Below are positions 8,154 to 17,076 of a stretch of 35,855 nt of DNA, piece after piece (the stretch's first letter is position 1; every line of letters starts with the position of its first letter). The translations under genes and the position numbers were made by a program. The notes under the pieces were generated by a model. The model worked only from the letters and a program-made list of their open reading frames with translations, ran no database searches and was not told the DNA's origin. The stretch comes from Myxococcota bacterium (GTDB taxonomy: Bacteria; Myxococcota; UBA727; JAHDBA01), in contig JAHDBA010000001.1 of NCBI GenBank assembly GCA_020630615.1, positions 231,657 to 267,511 on the forward strand. The letters are read 5' to 3'.

Positions 8154-9977
8154 ATGACGAAGTGGTTGGCTCATCTTATCGAACCGGGTTATGTGTTTCA
8201 GGCGAATGTGCGTGGCATTCTTCGTGGGCTAATCACTTTTCTCTTATGGGTGAGTCTACTTTTTGCCGTATTTATTGAGTTCAATGCTGACCTCCGTCTT
8301 GACCTGAATCTTCGGCAAGGACTTTTTGCAGTCAATATTCTCTGGATTAGCGGGCTTGCCCTTATCACTGGTCTTCGACTGATTGTCTTTGCTGGCGGTC
8401 GCGTTGGTGACTGGGTTTTGGACCAGCGCGTCAACCTGTTGTTACTCTTGGTGGCGATCCCTCTCTCGTTTCAAGACCCTCGCGCGGGTGGCGCATTGCT
8501 CATGACTCGTTTTGTGATTGCACGAATCATCGCATTTCTAGGTGAGCGCGACGAGAATGACTCAAGTGTTTTACAGCGTTTAAGTCCAGCGAAGATGTTG
8601 GCGATTTCATTTTTGGGCATGATCTTCTTTGGTGCACTTTTGTTGCTTTTCCCCGCTGCGACCCGTGATGGGCAGGGCGCTACTTTTACTGACGCGATGT
8701 TCACGATGGCGTCTGCAACATCGGTGACCGGGCTAATTGTTCATGACACTGGAACATATTTTTCGAGCTTTGGTCTCTTGGTTATTTTTCTCGTAATGCA
8801 AATTGGTGCGATTGGCATTATGGTGCTTGCAGGCGCATTTGCAGTGTTGGTGGGTGGGCGTCTGAACGTGAAACAGGCTGAAGGCTTTCAAGAAGCTGGC
8901 TTTGCCGACGTGCATGATGTTTCCACCGTTGATGGTTTGAAGCGTTTGGTTCGCTCGGTAACACTTGCAACACTTTGGATCGAAGGAATCGGCGCCATCA
9001 CATTGTACATCACCTGGCTGGCAGGTGCGATGGAGTTGAGCCCTGGTTATCAAAGCTCACCCCTGAAAGCCTTGTGGTGGTGTATTTTTCATTCTGTGAG
9101 CGCATTTTGTCATGCAGGATTTTCGCTTGAGCCGGATTCTCTTGTTCGCTGGGTTTCGAACCCCTGGGTCAATGTCGTCTTTATGGTGTTGATCACCTTA
9201 GGAGCATTGGGATTTCCCGTACTTGAAAATATGGTTCCAAGTCGTGATGATCTTTCGAATCATGCGGGTGGGCCGCGTCTACGAGGTCTCTTTACGCGCA
9301 TTTGGCGAAGGTATCACTTGCAAACAAAAGTCGTGTTATGGGTGACACTTCTTCTGAATCTCATCGGCATGGTCATTTATCTCTATTACGAATACAGCGC
9401 ATCACTCGCCGGACTAAGCCTTTTTGACAAGGTTGTTGCATCACTTTTTCAGTCGGTGACGTTGCGATCGGCTGGTTTTAATACGGTGAATATCGGAGCA
9501 CTCACAGCACCGACAATCGTCATGGCTGTTGTATTTATGTTTATTGGATCAGCGCCTGCATCCACCGGCGGCGGTGTGCGAATTACGACAATGACAGTGG
9601 CAATTATGGCGGTTCGAACAATGCTCTTGGGGCGTGAAGATGTCGAGCTTTACGGCCGACGCCTACCGACAGCAATTGTTTATCGCGCGATTGCGATTGT
9701 CATTGTTGCCGTTGGTGTTGTTGCGATTTCACTGATGTTGGTGATGGGCACTCAAAACTTTTCATTCGAAGAAACACTTTTTGAAACCGTGTCGGCTTTC
9801 GGTACAGTGGGTTTGAGTATGGGTATTACGGGTGAGCTCACGACATCTGGAAAATGGCTAATGACTTTTCTAATGTACTTTGGTCGTGTGGGTCCCCTGA
9901 CACTTGCGCTTGCTATCGGGGAGCGTGTCGCGAAGAAAGGATACCGATATCCAGAAGGTGGGCTGGCTGTAGGTTAA
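8154..9977 (+). CDS. trkH: TrkH/KtrB-type potassium transporter subunit
   Basis: A 607-residue integral membrane protein of the TrkH/TrkG/KtrB family, which forms the K+ pore. The four pore-loop selectivity-filter segments can be seen in order: ATSVTGL, SAFCHAGFSL, TLRSAGFNTV and AFGTVGLSMG. Each holds the filter glycine. An N-terminal extension of several hydrophobic helices precedes the core. A partner NAD-binding TrkA/KtrA gene is not next to it. It follows the ExbD gene after 20 bases and may be co-transcribed with it. AAGG at 8140-8143 is a fair ribosome site for ATG 8154. Confidence 0.9.
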   Translation: MTKWLAHLIEPGYVFQANVRGILRGLITFLLWVSLLFAVFIEFNADLRLDLNLRQGLFAVNILWISGLALITGLRLIVFAGGRVGDWVLDQRVNLLLLLVAIPLSFQDPRAGGALLMTRFVIARIIAFLGERDENDSSVLQRLSPAKMLAISFLGMIFFGALLLLFPAATRDGQGATFTDAMFTMASATSVTGLIVHDTGTYFSSFGLLVIFLVMQIGAIGIMVLAGAFAVLVGGRLNVKQAEGFQEAGFADVHDVSTVDGLKRLVRSVTLATLWIEGIGAITLYITWLAGAMELSPGYQSSPLKALWWCIFHSVSAFCHAGFSLEPDSLVRWVSNPWVNVVFMVLITLGALGFPVLENMVPSRDDLSNHAGGPRLRGLFTRIWRRYHLQTKVVLWVTLLLNLIGMVIYLYYEYSASLAGLSLFDKVVASLFQSVTLRSAGFNTVNIGALTAPTIVMAVVFMFIGSAPASTGGGVRITTMTVAIMAVRTMLLGREDVELYGRRLPTAIVYRAIAIVIVAVGVVAISLMLVMGTQNFSFEETLFETVSAFGTVGLSMGITGELTTSGKWLMTFLMYFGRVGPLTLALAIGERVAKKGYRYPEGGLAVG

Positions 9978-10042
9978 GCTAGGTGTCAGAGCTCCGATGT
10001 AGGTTGATGCAACTCCTATTGCTCTTTTCTGCTCGAGAAACA

Positions 10043-10072
10043 TTGTCTTCAACTCTTGGAATAGACCATACT
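10043..10072 (+). promoter_or_regulatory. Possible sigma70-like promoter
   Basis: TTGTCT at 10043-10048 and CATACT at 10067-10072 are separated by 18 bases in the 111-base gap before the basic secreted protein. The fit is modest and by eye only. Confidence 0.25.
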
Positions 10073-10088
10073 GAAGCCAGGAGACTTT

Positions 10089-10688
10089 ATGAGAAAAAAA
10101 TCAGTAAATACGTTTGGCACATTGGGTTTAAATCTAGCTTTGTTGCTTGGTGCTGCTTCGATTAGCGCAAGGGATGGTGAAGTTAAGGCGAGCCCAATCA
10201 AAAATATAACAGAGGCCCAGAAAGGGGTGGTGAAAAAAGATCAAAAGGGTCGACTAAGCAAACTCTCGCCGAAAGAGATTGATGCGTTAAAGAGTAAACG
10301 TGCACAACGGGTATCGAAGATCGAAGCGAAGCACGCTGAGCGTGTGGCAAAACTCGACCGACTCATTGAAATAGCCAACAGTAAAGGTGATGGAAATTTC
10401 GTGAAACGATTGGAAAGTTTGAAGCAAAAAGAGAGCGAGGTTTACGAGAAGAAAAAAAAGCAGTTTGCCGCTCGAGATCGTGTGATCGACATTGTGACAG
10501 ACAAGAACTTATCGAAAGAAGAACGTAAAAAAGCAGCCAAGTTGGCGAGGGACGATTTTAAAGCGGCGAAAGCTGCGACCGAAGAAGTTCGGGGTGCTGT
10601 GAAGGCTGAACGAAAAGAGATGAAACAAGCACGCGTTGAGGCTAAAAGTGCAAGAAAAGCGGCCCGTAAAGCGGCTCGTCAGAAGTAG
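10089..10688 (+). CDS. Secreted Lys/Ala-rich coiled-coil protein
   Basis: I recognise no family. The 199-residue product has a signal peptide (MRKKSVNTFGTLGLNLALLL then AASISA before the mature part) and a body made almost wholly of K, A, E and R. The pattern is heptad-like and suggests long helices or a coiled coil. The C-terminal third is very basic (ending RKAARKAARQK), so it could bind polyanions such as DNA, polyphosphate or lipopolysaccharide; that is inference. AGGAGA stands five bases before ATG 10089. It resembles the secreted charged protein at 17925-18482 in composition, though not in repeat unit. Confidence 0.7.
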   Translation: MRKKSVNTFGTLGLNLALLLGAASISARDGEVKASPIKNITEAQKGVVKKDQKGRLSKLSPKEIDALKSKRAQRVSKIEAKHAERVAKLDRLIEIANSKGDGNFVKRLESLKQKESEVYEKKKKQFAARDRVIDIVTDKNLSKEERKKAAKLARDDFKAAKAATEEVRGAVKAERKEMKQARVEAKSARKAARKAARQK

Positions 10689-10819
10689 TTGTTTGGGAAA
10701 CGCGAATATCTTTTGAAAGACTTCATCGAAAAGCGACTTTAAATAGGCAATGATAAGTGAGGTGGCGATCGCCGCCTCTTTTGTTTGAGTTCGCCTCTCG
10801 ATCTGGGATAGCCTTAGCT

Positions 10820-12571
10820 GTGACGACGATATTTTCAAAGCGACTTCGGCAACTGGACGAAGAAGCCGTGCTAGGGCCTTACCGAGTGGTATCCGAACTT
10901 GGTGAGGGTGGAATGGCGCATGTTTACCTCGCTCTTAATGAGCGAGATGAACCCGTTGTACTCAAGACGCCAAGGGTCGACGACCCACACGTCTGGAAAC
11001 TTTTTCACGACGAAGCGCGGGTTGGCATGTTGTTACAACACCCTAACGTTGTTCAGACACTGGATATTTTTGAAGAAGAAGGATGGCCAATTGTCGTCTT
11101 GAACTTTGTTTCAGGTCACACCTTATCTGCATTAAGGCGCATTGGTCCGATGCCGACTTTTTTGGTTGCAGATATTGGCGCGCAGGTAGCACGTGCGCTC
11201 GATGCAATTCATCTTGCTGAAGACAATCAAGGTCGAAGAATGAATATCGTACACCGGGATGTGACTCCTGGAAACATTCTTGTCTCTGCGGATGGATTTG
11301 CGCGGCTTATTGATTTGGGTATTGCAAAGTTTGATGACCGCGAGACCGACGCAACAGCGACCGGCATGATACGCGGTACAATGCGTTACCTCGCACCAGA
11401 GATTTTTGATAAGGGTCTTTATTCACCTGCATCCGATCTTTGGGCGTTGGGTGTAACCCTCTTGGATATGGCACTCGGGCGTCGGGCGGTACCGGGCTCG
11501 GAAGCAGAAGTCATTGCCGCTATTGTTCGTGGTCGAGTACCGGAAGCACTCAATGAGCCTTCAATCACCCCAGAGCTCGCACACACCTTACGGCCATTTC
11601 TCGAAATGGATCCACGTAAACGCGTTGCAAGTGCAGCGGAAGCAGTGCCTCTTTTGGACAAACTCAAAAGCTCCTTTCCCAGGGATGAGCGTAGTTTCAC
11701 AGGGTATTGGGAGGTTGTTCGGGACCAGCTTGAAACAGTCGTGGAGGCGGACACCGACCTGGAGCTCGTTCAGCAGGCTACGGCGATTTATTCAGCTGAT
11801 CTAAACTCGGTTGTACAATCTGCGCCCTCTACGAAAAAAAATCGCAAAGGGAAAGCTTCCGAGGGACTCAATGTGAGTGGTTCACCCTCGGAAGCTTTTG
11901 CGCCCTCCGATACAGTCGAAAGCGATGAGACCTCGGGCTCTGGGTTAAGCTATTCACGTTCCTTAGTTGGTTTAGAAGCGGACGATGTCACACTCTACCA
12001 AGCTTCACCCAGTGAAGTTCATGCCTCTCTAAGTGGCGGGAAGGCGAGAGGCTCTGGAATTGCGCCACCACGTGTTGGGCAAGCAGGTCGTAAAGCAGAT
12101 GCTTTTGCCTTTCAAACATCCGAGGTTATGCCTGTTCCACAGTCAATGTTAGAGTCCGGAAACAATTACGGGCGGCCTCGCTCTTTTTGGATCATTGGAC
12201 TTGTTTTGGTATGTACTTTGGCCGGTGTTGGTGGATGGAATTTAATGAAAAGTGGATTGGATAGGGCGCGCACAAAAGATAATCATGTGCTTTCCGGTTC
12301 GGGTGGTAGCGATGAACAAGTACGTTCTGAGGGTGCTCCTAAAGTCAATCCGAGTGAAGATGAACGGCAGCGTCAACGTGCGAACGAAAGATTTAATCAG
12401 CAAATTTTTGAATGGGATAAGCTCCTACTTCTCAACTCAGCACAATGTTCTGCAGAAAGCAAAGCAGATTATTGGGTGTTTAGAAGTCAGGATGGCAGGC
12501 TCGGCTGGGCTCAGACGAAGAAGGAAATACCACCGAAAACAAAGCAGGTGCGTTGTGTTGAAAAAATGTAA
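10820..12571 (+). CDS. Membrane-anchored eukaryotic-type Ser/Thr protein kinase
   Basis: A Hanks-type kinase that phosphorylates Ser/Thr on protein targets at the inner membrane. Counting from the GTG at 10757, the glycine loop GEGGMAHVY is near residue 49 and VLK follows. The catalytic loop HRDVTPGNIL begins at residue 166, the metal-binding DLG (usual DFG) at 186, and the activation segment ends GTMRYLAPE. After a low-complexity linker comes one transmembrane helix (about residues 475-497). A short outer domain with two Cys follows. The start is uncertain: I prefer GTG 10820, giving 583 residues and a normal lead-in to the kinase fold, over GTG 10757. No phosphatase or PASTA domain is adjacent. 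This architecture is common in Myxococcota. Confidence 0.9.
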   Translation: MTTIFSKRLRQLDEEAVLGPYRVVSELGEGGMAHVYLALNERDEPVVLKTPRVDDPHVWKLFHDEARVGMLLQHPNVVQTLDIFEEEGWPIVVLNFVSGHTLSALRRIGPMPTFLVADIGAQVARALDAIHLAEDNQGRRMNIVHRDVTPGNILVSADGFARLIDLGIAKFDDRETDATATGMIRGTMRYLAPEIFDKGLYSPASDLWALGVTLLDMALGRRAVPGSEAEVIAAIVRGRVPEALNEPSITPELAHTLRPFLEMDPRKRVASAAEAVPLLDKLKSSFPRDERSFTGYWEVVRDQLETVVEADTDLELVQQATAIYSADLNSVVQSAPSTKKNRKGKASEGLNVSGSPSEAFAPSDTVESDETSGSGLSYSRSLVGLEADDVTLYQASPSEVHASLSGGKARGSGIAPPRVGQAGRKADAFAFQTSEVMPVPQSMLESGNNYGRPRSFWIIGLVLVCTLAGVGGWNLMKSGLDRARTKDNHVLSGSGGSDEQVRSEGAPKVNPSEDERQRQRANERFNQQIFEWDKLLLLNSAQCSAESKADYWVFRSQDGRLGWAQTKKEIPPKTKQVRCVEKM

Positions 12572-12674
12572 GTTGAGAATCAACGCACGACCTTCATACA
12601 AGGCATCCGGTTGACGCTCTCGTGTGCCCTCTTGAACTTGATGTGCTGTGAGCAATCTACTTTCAAAGGTCTCC

Positions 12675-12705
12675 AAATAAAAATGACCGCCTCAATGCGG
12701 CCATT
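12675..12705 (-). terminator. Rho-independent terminator of the minus-strand cytochrome cluster
   Basis: On the minus strand a 9-bp stem (AATGGCCGC / GCGGTCATT, one G-T pair) with a six-base loop is followed by TTTTTATTT. It lies 21 bases after the stop of the broken gene at 12726-13201. Confidence 0.6.
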
Positions 12706-12725
12706 CCATTGCTAGGGCCTATCAA

Positions 12726-13201
12726 CTATGGCGCAATCACTGTGACCTCACACAGAATTGTATTGTTGGTTTCTAGGTCTGGCCCCCAGATCAGCTCAGC
12801 ACTGCTGTCCCATAAAATCTCGTCATAGCCGAGTTTTGGATCGACATCTCCCTCTGAGTACACATTGGTGTCTGTCCAAGCACTTGAATCAAAGTCGTTA
12901 TTTTTCCAATTGGACGGTTCATCAAGAACCTCAAAGGTACAAGGCTCTGTTCCAGCAACAGGTCTCCATTGAAGGTTACTGTCTCAGCATTGAAAGAGAG
13001 CTCTGTAGTGATCGAGACACTGTCTTCGACAAGAAGGTTTTCGCCGAGATAGGCCGCAAACCAGTTGTCTACCCAGGCATCCATTTGAAATTCTACTGAC
13101 CCACTTGTATTCGCCGTAGTCTCACTAACTTTATTTGTTTTACTGTCACTCGAGCAACCGATAAAAGACAGGGTTAAGAGTAACAAACACTTTTTGATCA
13201 T
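12726..13201 (-). pseudogene. Frameshifted, internally shortened lipoprotein (YHYH-associated type)
   Basis: The gene starts at ATG 13201 with AGGAG upstream and a lipobox (FIGC, Cys 16). The first frame reads sensibly through DNWFAAYLGENLL, EDSVSITTE and SFNAETVTF to about 12975, then turns into nonsense and stops at 12791. A second frame opens at about 12975 and reads PVAGTEPCTFEVLDEPSNW, then GYDEILWDSSAELIWGPDLE and ends VTVIAP with TAG at 12726-12728. Both halves look like one protein family known to me near YHYH genes. From memory, that family has about 60 more residues between the halves. So a deletion plus a frame change near 12955-12985 is likely. A sequencing error could explain the frame change but not the missing middle. 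Confidence 0.65.
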
Positions 13202-13223
13202 CGTATTCTCCTGGTTAAAGCCT

Positions 13224-14192
13224 TTAAAGCTCTTGTGTAAAACGCGTCACAAGTAACAAACCTTCCTCATGGATAAGGTCTGTACCGATGTAAGGCATTT
13301 CACCGCTTTCCATCTGTCGAAGGAATCGATTCGGGTTGTTCGCCAAACCAGTATCAGCATGGTTTGTCGTGTGGGCGAAGTCGTAACCTCGATTTGCTGC
13401 CCTTTCCCAACCGGATGCATTGTGACAGTGTGCGCAATTGACTTCCAAATATGCTCGCCCACGATCATAAACCGATTCGTTTTCATCGTTATAGTTGACC
13501 AAGGCAGCCATTGTCTCGCTCTGAGCTAATTCACTAATTCCTATAATGTTGAACAAGTCAAGCTGATTAATTGATGTTGCATCTCGTTCAACAGCCCGAT
13601 TCATATTTTGTGTTGTGGTCCCTAGTAGGGTTATTGTGTCGTTACTTTGATGACATGTTACACAGGCTCGTTCGCTTGGAATATTATAAAGAATGGTTTC
13701 CAACTCACCTGAATCCGTTGTGATTGTCAGCTCTATATCCATTCCGTCCAATATTAAACTCGCATCATCTTGAGTGTCGTTCCAAACATAGTCTGCGACA
13801 TTCCACAAGCCTTCACGTTTAACCATAACTCGTGTTTCAATAACATTCCGGTCGCCATTCGATTCGTAATAGAAGGTCTTCGCAACGATGGTATCTTCCG
13901 GGAAATCAATAATTCCCTCATCACTGGGCATCATCGTTGCGCCTGGAGGGATGTAGATGACACGTTGTTTTTTAGCATAGTCAGTAAAAAGTTCGGATGA
14001 CAACTCATAAAGATTGTAGCTTGCATTGGGTTTTAGCTCGGCCATTGTGCCTTCAAAAATCCCGTACTCAGAAAGCAATAAGGGAAAATCTTCGCTTCGG
14101 GGAATCTCAATAGTCTCATCAAGTTGGTTGGCCTCACAACCAAACAATAAGACGAGGATTGCTGCTAAAATGATTTTCCACAAAACTGTCAC
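13224..14192 (-). CDS. Diheme cytochrome c lipoprotein, SO2930/HNE_0200 family
   Basis: A 322-residue lipoprotein (LLFGC, Cys 19) with two c-type haem sites: CVTCH (C177, C180, H181) and CAHCH (C253, C256, H257). The N-terminal half (LSEYGIFEG, YDLNYELSSELFTDYAKK-like context, RVIYIPPG, DFPEDTIVAKTFYY) matches my memory of the SO2930/HNE_0200 family (TIGR03806). These are exported diheme proteins of unknown substrate. It starts with GTG at 14192, with AAAGGGTG before it. The broken lipoprotein gene follows after 22 bases in the same direction. The YHYH gene is divergent from it across 124 bases, so the two sides may share control. Confidence 0.85.
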   Translation of the reverse strand: MTVLWKIILAAILVLLFGCEANQLDETIEIPRSEDFPLLLSEYGIFEGTMAELKPNASYNLYELSSELFTDYAKKQRVIYIPPGATMMPSDEGIIDFPEDTIVAKTFYYESNGDRNVIETRVMVKREGLWNVADYVWNDTQDDASLILDGMDIELTITTDSGELETILYNIPSERACVTCHQSNDTITLLGTTTQNMNRAVERDATSINQLDLFNIIGISELAQSETMAALVNYNDENESVYDRGRAYLEVNCAHCHNASGWERAANRGYDFAHTTNHADTGLANNPNRFLRQMESGEMPYIGTDLIHEEGLLLVTRFTQEL

Positions 14193-14316
14193 AAAACACC
14201 CTTTATTCGTCCAAGAATTTTAACAAATGCTCAGTGGCTACACCCGAAAGAAGACGTGAGCTAAAGAAACAAATGCAAAACATTGCTCAACAACGTCTCC
14301 TTTGATATCAAAGACC

Positions 14317-15177
14317 ATGTTCAACGTAAAACTAGTATTCCTAACCTCACTCCTTTTTGTAGTAAGGTTGACACTTGGGTGCAATGATCGTGTCGATAAT
14401 GTACCGGATGACGAAGAGATTTCTGAAGAGAGTATGAATGCTCCAACTGAAGGTAGTTTTTACAGTGCTGAAGATTATCTTTCTTCGATCTTACTTGGAC
14501 CTTGGGCAGAGGATATGGATCTTGTTGCGGCAGGGGGTGTGCTCAGCATTTCAGATGATGGTTTACCCGATCACGAATTGCTTGATGCGTATGCACTTTT
14601 TGATGAATCGAATATCAGTGTAGTGTCGTCACCCTATACCTACGAATTTCCTTTAGAGCCTGTCTTGGCCGATGAGCCGGTAGACACGAATCTGGGAACC
14701 ATTGGTGTCGCGGTTTCGGGAGGAATTTTCTTTAACCCCTATGAAGGTAACGGGGAGATTGCTCTGGACGGAAACTTCGATATTGGCGGTATTCCTTTTA
14801 TTGACACGTGTAACGGTCATCCTTTGCCCACGGGTTCGGAGTACCATTATCACGGTGTGCCCTATTGCGTGACCGATGAAAACGACACGGATGGCGAACA
14901 TTCTGTCTTGGTCGGGTTGCTCCTTGATGGGTTTCCGCTTTACGGACCGCAAGACATTGACGGAGACGCACCGGTAGATCTCGATCGTTGCAATGGGCAT
15001 GAGGGGGCAACACCCGAGTTCCCGAATGGGGTTTATCATTATCATCTTAGTGAGACCGCTCCATATAGTATTGATTGTTACGCTGGCGTTGTTGATGAAG
15101 CTTTGACTTCCGGAGGAATGATGGGGCCTCCGCCTGGTGGTGGTGAAATGGGGCCGCCTCCTGGCGGTGGGGCGTGA
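14317..15177 (+). CDS. YHYH-domain lipoprotein
   Basis: An exported protein of the YHYH family (Pfam PF14240), named for the motif seen twice here: SEYHYHGVPYC and GVYHYHLS. Other family blocks are GVAVSGGIFFNPYEG, DTCNGHPLP, GLLLDGFPLYGP and DLDRCNGH. These His and Cys are likely metal ligands or disulfides; the reaction is unknown. The first possible codon is TTG 14302, but ATG 14317 gives a proper lipoprotein signal (LTLGC, Cys 22), so I use it. The protein is 286 residues from there. Its tail is a Gly/Pro-rich repeat (MGPPPGGG twice). The stop overlaps the start of the next gene (GTGA), so the two are coupled. Confidence 0.88.
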   Translation: MFNVKLVFLTSLLFVVRLTLGCNDRVDNVPDDEEISEESMNAPTEGSFYSAEDYLSSILLGPWAEDMDLVAAGGVLSISDDGLPDHELLDAYALFDESNISVVSSPYTYEFPLEPVLADEPVDTNLGTIGVAVSGGIFFNPYEGNGEIALDGNFDIGGIPFIDTCNGHPLPTGSEYHYHGVPYCVTDENDTDGEHSVLVGLLLDGFPLYGPQDIDGDAPVDLDRCNGHEGATPEFPNGVYHYHLSETAPYSIDCYAGVVDEALTSGGMMGPPPGGGEMGPPPGGGA

Positions 15178-16286
15178 ACCCACGACTTCGCTCACTGAAG
15201 TTTTTTGGGCTCCCTATGATGGGAGCTTTTGTCGTTTGGGCATGTTCACCCTATGAGCCGGTCCCTACTTCGAGCATTGATGAGGTAAGTGCTGATCTTA
15301 ACGTTTCGAATACTTCACCTCATCCGTGGTTACGAGGCGAGGTTTATTTCATCGAAGAGAAGGCAGACCCAAGCGTCAAACGAATCAATCTTAGTTCAAT
15401 GCAGGAAAAACTAATTTTTAGCGCAAAGGAAGACTCGTTTTTGTATGATCTTGAAGTTGATCCGAAGGGCGAACATATTTATGCATCCTATTCTTTTCCC
15501 AGTACCAGTGAACTTGGAGCCTATGACCGAAGCGGTATTGTTGACGTTGCGGACTCGGAATTAAAGCCTCTCTACTGTTTCGAACGACAAGGAGTACGGT
15601 GTGACCATATTGCCTTGTACGGACAAGAATTGAGTTATACCAAAGTGGACCCCTTGGTGTTACGCGATCATCCTTTCATTGAATCACATATCATTGGCGA
15701 AAAAGATGCATCCCTTACAATCCTGAGCGCCGCGTATCCGAATTTTATACACGCCAACAATGACGACCAAGATACCCGTCTTGCGTATATTCATTATGAA
15801 CCGGTGTCCTTATCGTCCAAGTTGATGGTCGGGGATAATTCCTATACTCTCGATGCCTTCGATACTGCGACGGAACCTGAGGAGTTGGCGGTACCCTTGC
15901 AGTGGGGAAATTATATCATCGTATTGGTAATGCGACCTCTTCAAAGGAACTTCATTACAGCACTGAGCGATTGGTTTCAGGGGACACTCCACGCTCATGG
16001 TAATCATAATGTACCCGGTGACTGGTGGAGCGTGAATCTAGAAGATGGCAAGACTCAACAACTCACATTCTTGAATACCATTCACTATGATGGGTGCATC
16101 TTAGAGGGCGCGAACATCCTTGTTGTTTCTGCGCTTGACGGGCTATGGGCTGTAGACCTTGAAACCCATGGAACAATAAAGTTGAAACATAGTCGCGAGA
16201 TCCGTTCGGTGAGCTGCCGAGACCTAGGCCCACCAATTGATGTTTCGATGGATACGAGTCAAAGTATTGGGTCTCGTGAAAATTAA
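15174..16286 (+). CDS. Lipoprotein, possible beta-propeller, coupled to YHYH gene
   Basis: No family recognised. The 370-residue product has a lipoprotein signal (VVWAC, Cys 24). Its body carries blocks typical of a WD40/TolB-like propeller, such as FLYDLEVDPKGEHIYAS and WSVNLEDGKTQQLTF, and ALDGLWAVDLETHG near the end. It would bind a partner or cell-surface ligand rather than catalyse, if the fold guess is right. The start is GTG 15174, inside the YHYH stop (GTGA overlap). ATG 15216 is an alternative but would lose part of the signal. It belongs to the same transcription unit as the YHYH gene. Confidence 0.7.
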   Translation: MNPRLRSLKFFGLPMMGAFVVWACSPYEPVPTSSIDEVSADLNVSNTSPHPWLRGEVYFIEEKADPSVKRINLSSMQEKLIFSAKEDSFLYDLEVDPKGEHIYASYSFPSTSELGAYDRSGIVDVADSELKPLYCFERQGVRCDHIALYGQELSYTKVDPLVLRDHPFIESHIIGEKDASLTILSAAYPNFIHANNDDQDTRLAYIHYEPVSLSSKLMVGDNSYTLDAFDTATEPEELAVPLQWGNYIIVLVMRPLQRNFITALSDWFQGTLHAHGNHNVPGDWWSVNLEDGKTQQLTFLNTIHYDGCILEGANILVVSALDGLWAVDLETHGTIKLKHSREIRSVSCRDLGPPIDVSMDTSQSIGSREN

Positions 16287-16365
16287 GTAAACAAAGTTTC
16301 GAAGCGCGTTCATGTTTAACTTGGCGAAAATGTTCTCAGTAAAAGACTCGTCACGCGGTTGAGAT

Positions 16366-17076
16366 ATGGTCAAGAGTTTTCTAGCGTCACTCATGCCTGA
16401 TGTACCAATCTATCTTCGAAATCAAAACTTCACGTTACGAAGCGATCCGGGTATCGCGTGGACCCATGCGCCAAGAATACTCTTGCTTTACGGTTCATTG
16501 CGCGAGCGTTCCTACTCCCGGTTGCTGCTCGAAGAGGCACAGCGCATCTTGGAATATATGGGTGCTGAGACGAAGATCTTTAATCCACGTGGATTACCCA
16601 CGCACGATGTCGCAACGCATGAAGGGCACCCGAAAGTTCAAGAACTTCGGGAGCTGAGTTTGTGGTCCGAAGGTCAAGTGTGGAGCTCGCCGGAACTTCA
16701 TGGGAACATCTCAGGCCTGATGAAAACTCAGATTGATTGGATCCCTTTAACCTTGGGTGCAGTCCGGCCAACACAAGGGCGCACTTTGGCGGTGATGCAA
16801 GTCTGCGGTGGTTCCCAAAGTTTTAACGCGGTAAATACGATGCGAGTATTGGGGCGATGGATGCGAATGTTTACAATTCCGAATCAATCCTCTGTCGCTA
16901 AAGCCTATCAAGAATTTGAAGATGGGGGATCGATGAAGGCTTCTGCGTTTCGAGATCGGGTTGTTGATGTGATGGAGGAGCTGATGCGCTTCACCTATCT
17001 CACCCGCGAGCATCGAGACTTTTTAGTCGATCGCTACAGCGAACGTAAGCCAGCGTTGAAAGAGGAAAGCGCATGA
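16366..17076 (+). CDS. arsH: ArsH-like NADPH-dependent FMN reductase
   Basis: A 236-residue flavodoxin-fold protein of the ArsH family, known to oxidise trivalent organoarsenicals and reduce quinones with NADPH and FMN. The flavin-phosphate loop is [13 protein letters not shown] near residue 44. Further ArsH blocks are [15 protein letters not shown] text, [42 protein letters not shown] and the C-terminal [19 protein letters not shown]. The length is typical. It overlaps the persulfide-dioxygenase gene by four bases (ATGA). No arsR, arsB or arsC is nearby, so in this context it may act on sulfur or quinone stress rather than arsenic. Confidence 0.9.
   Translation: MVKSFLASLMPDVPIYLRNQNFTLRSDPGIAWTHAPRILLLYGSLRERSYSRLLLEEAQRILEYMGAETKIFNPRGLPTHDVATHEGHPKVQELRELSLWSEGQVWSSPELHGNISGLMKTQIDWIPLTLGAVRPTQGRTLAVMQVCGGSQSFNAVNTMRVLGRWMRMFTIPNQSSVAKAYQEFEDGGSMKASAFRDRVVDVMEELMRFTYLTREHRDFLVDRYSERKPALKEESA

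Noticed and set aside
12758..13099. Plus-strand frame of 113 codons
   Set aside because: It is opposite the broken lipoprotein gene, whose minus-strand halves make sense as protein.
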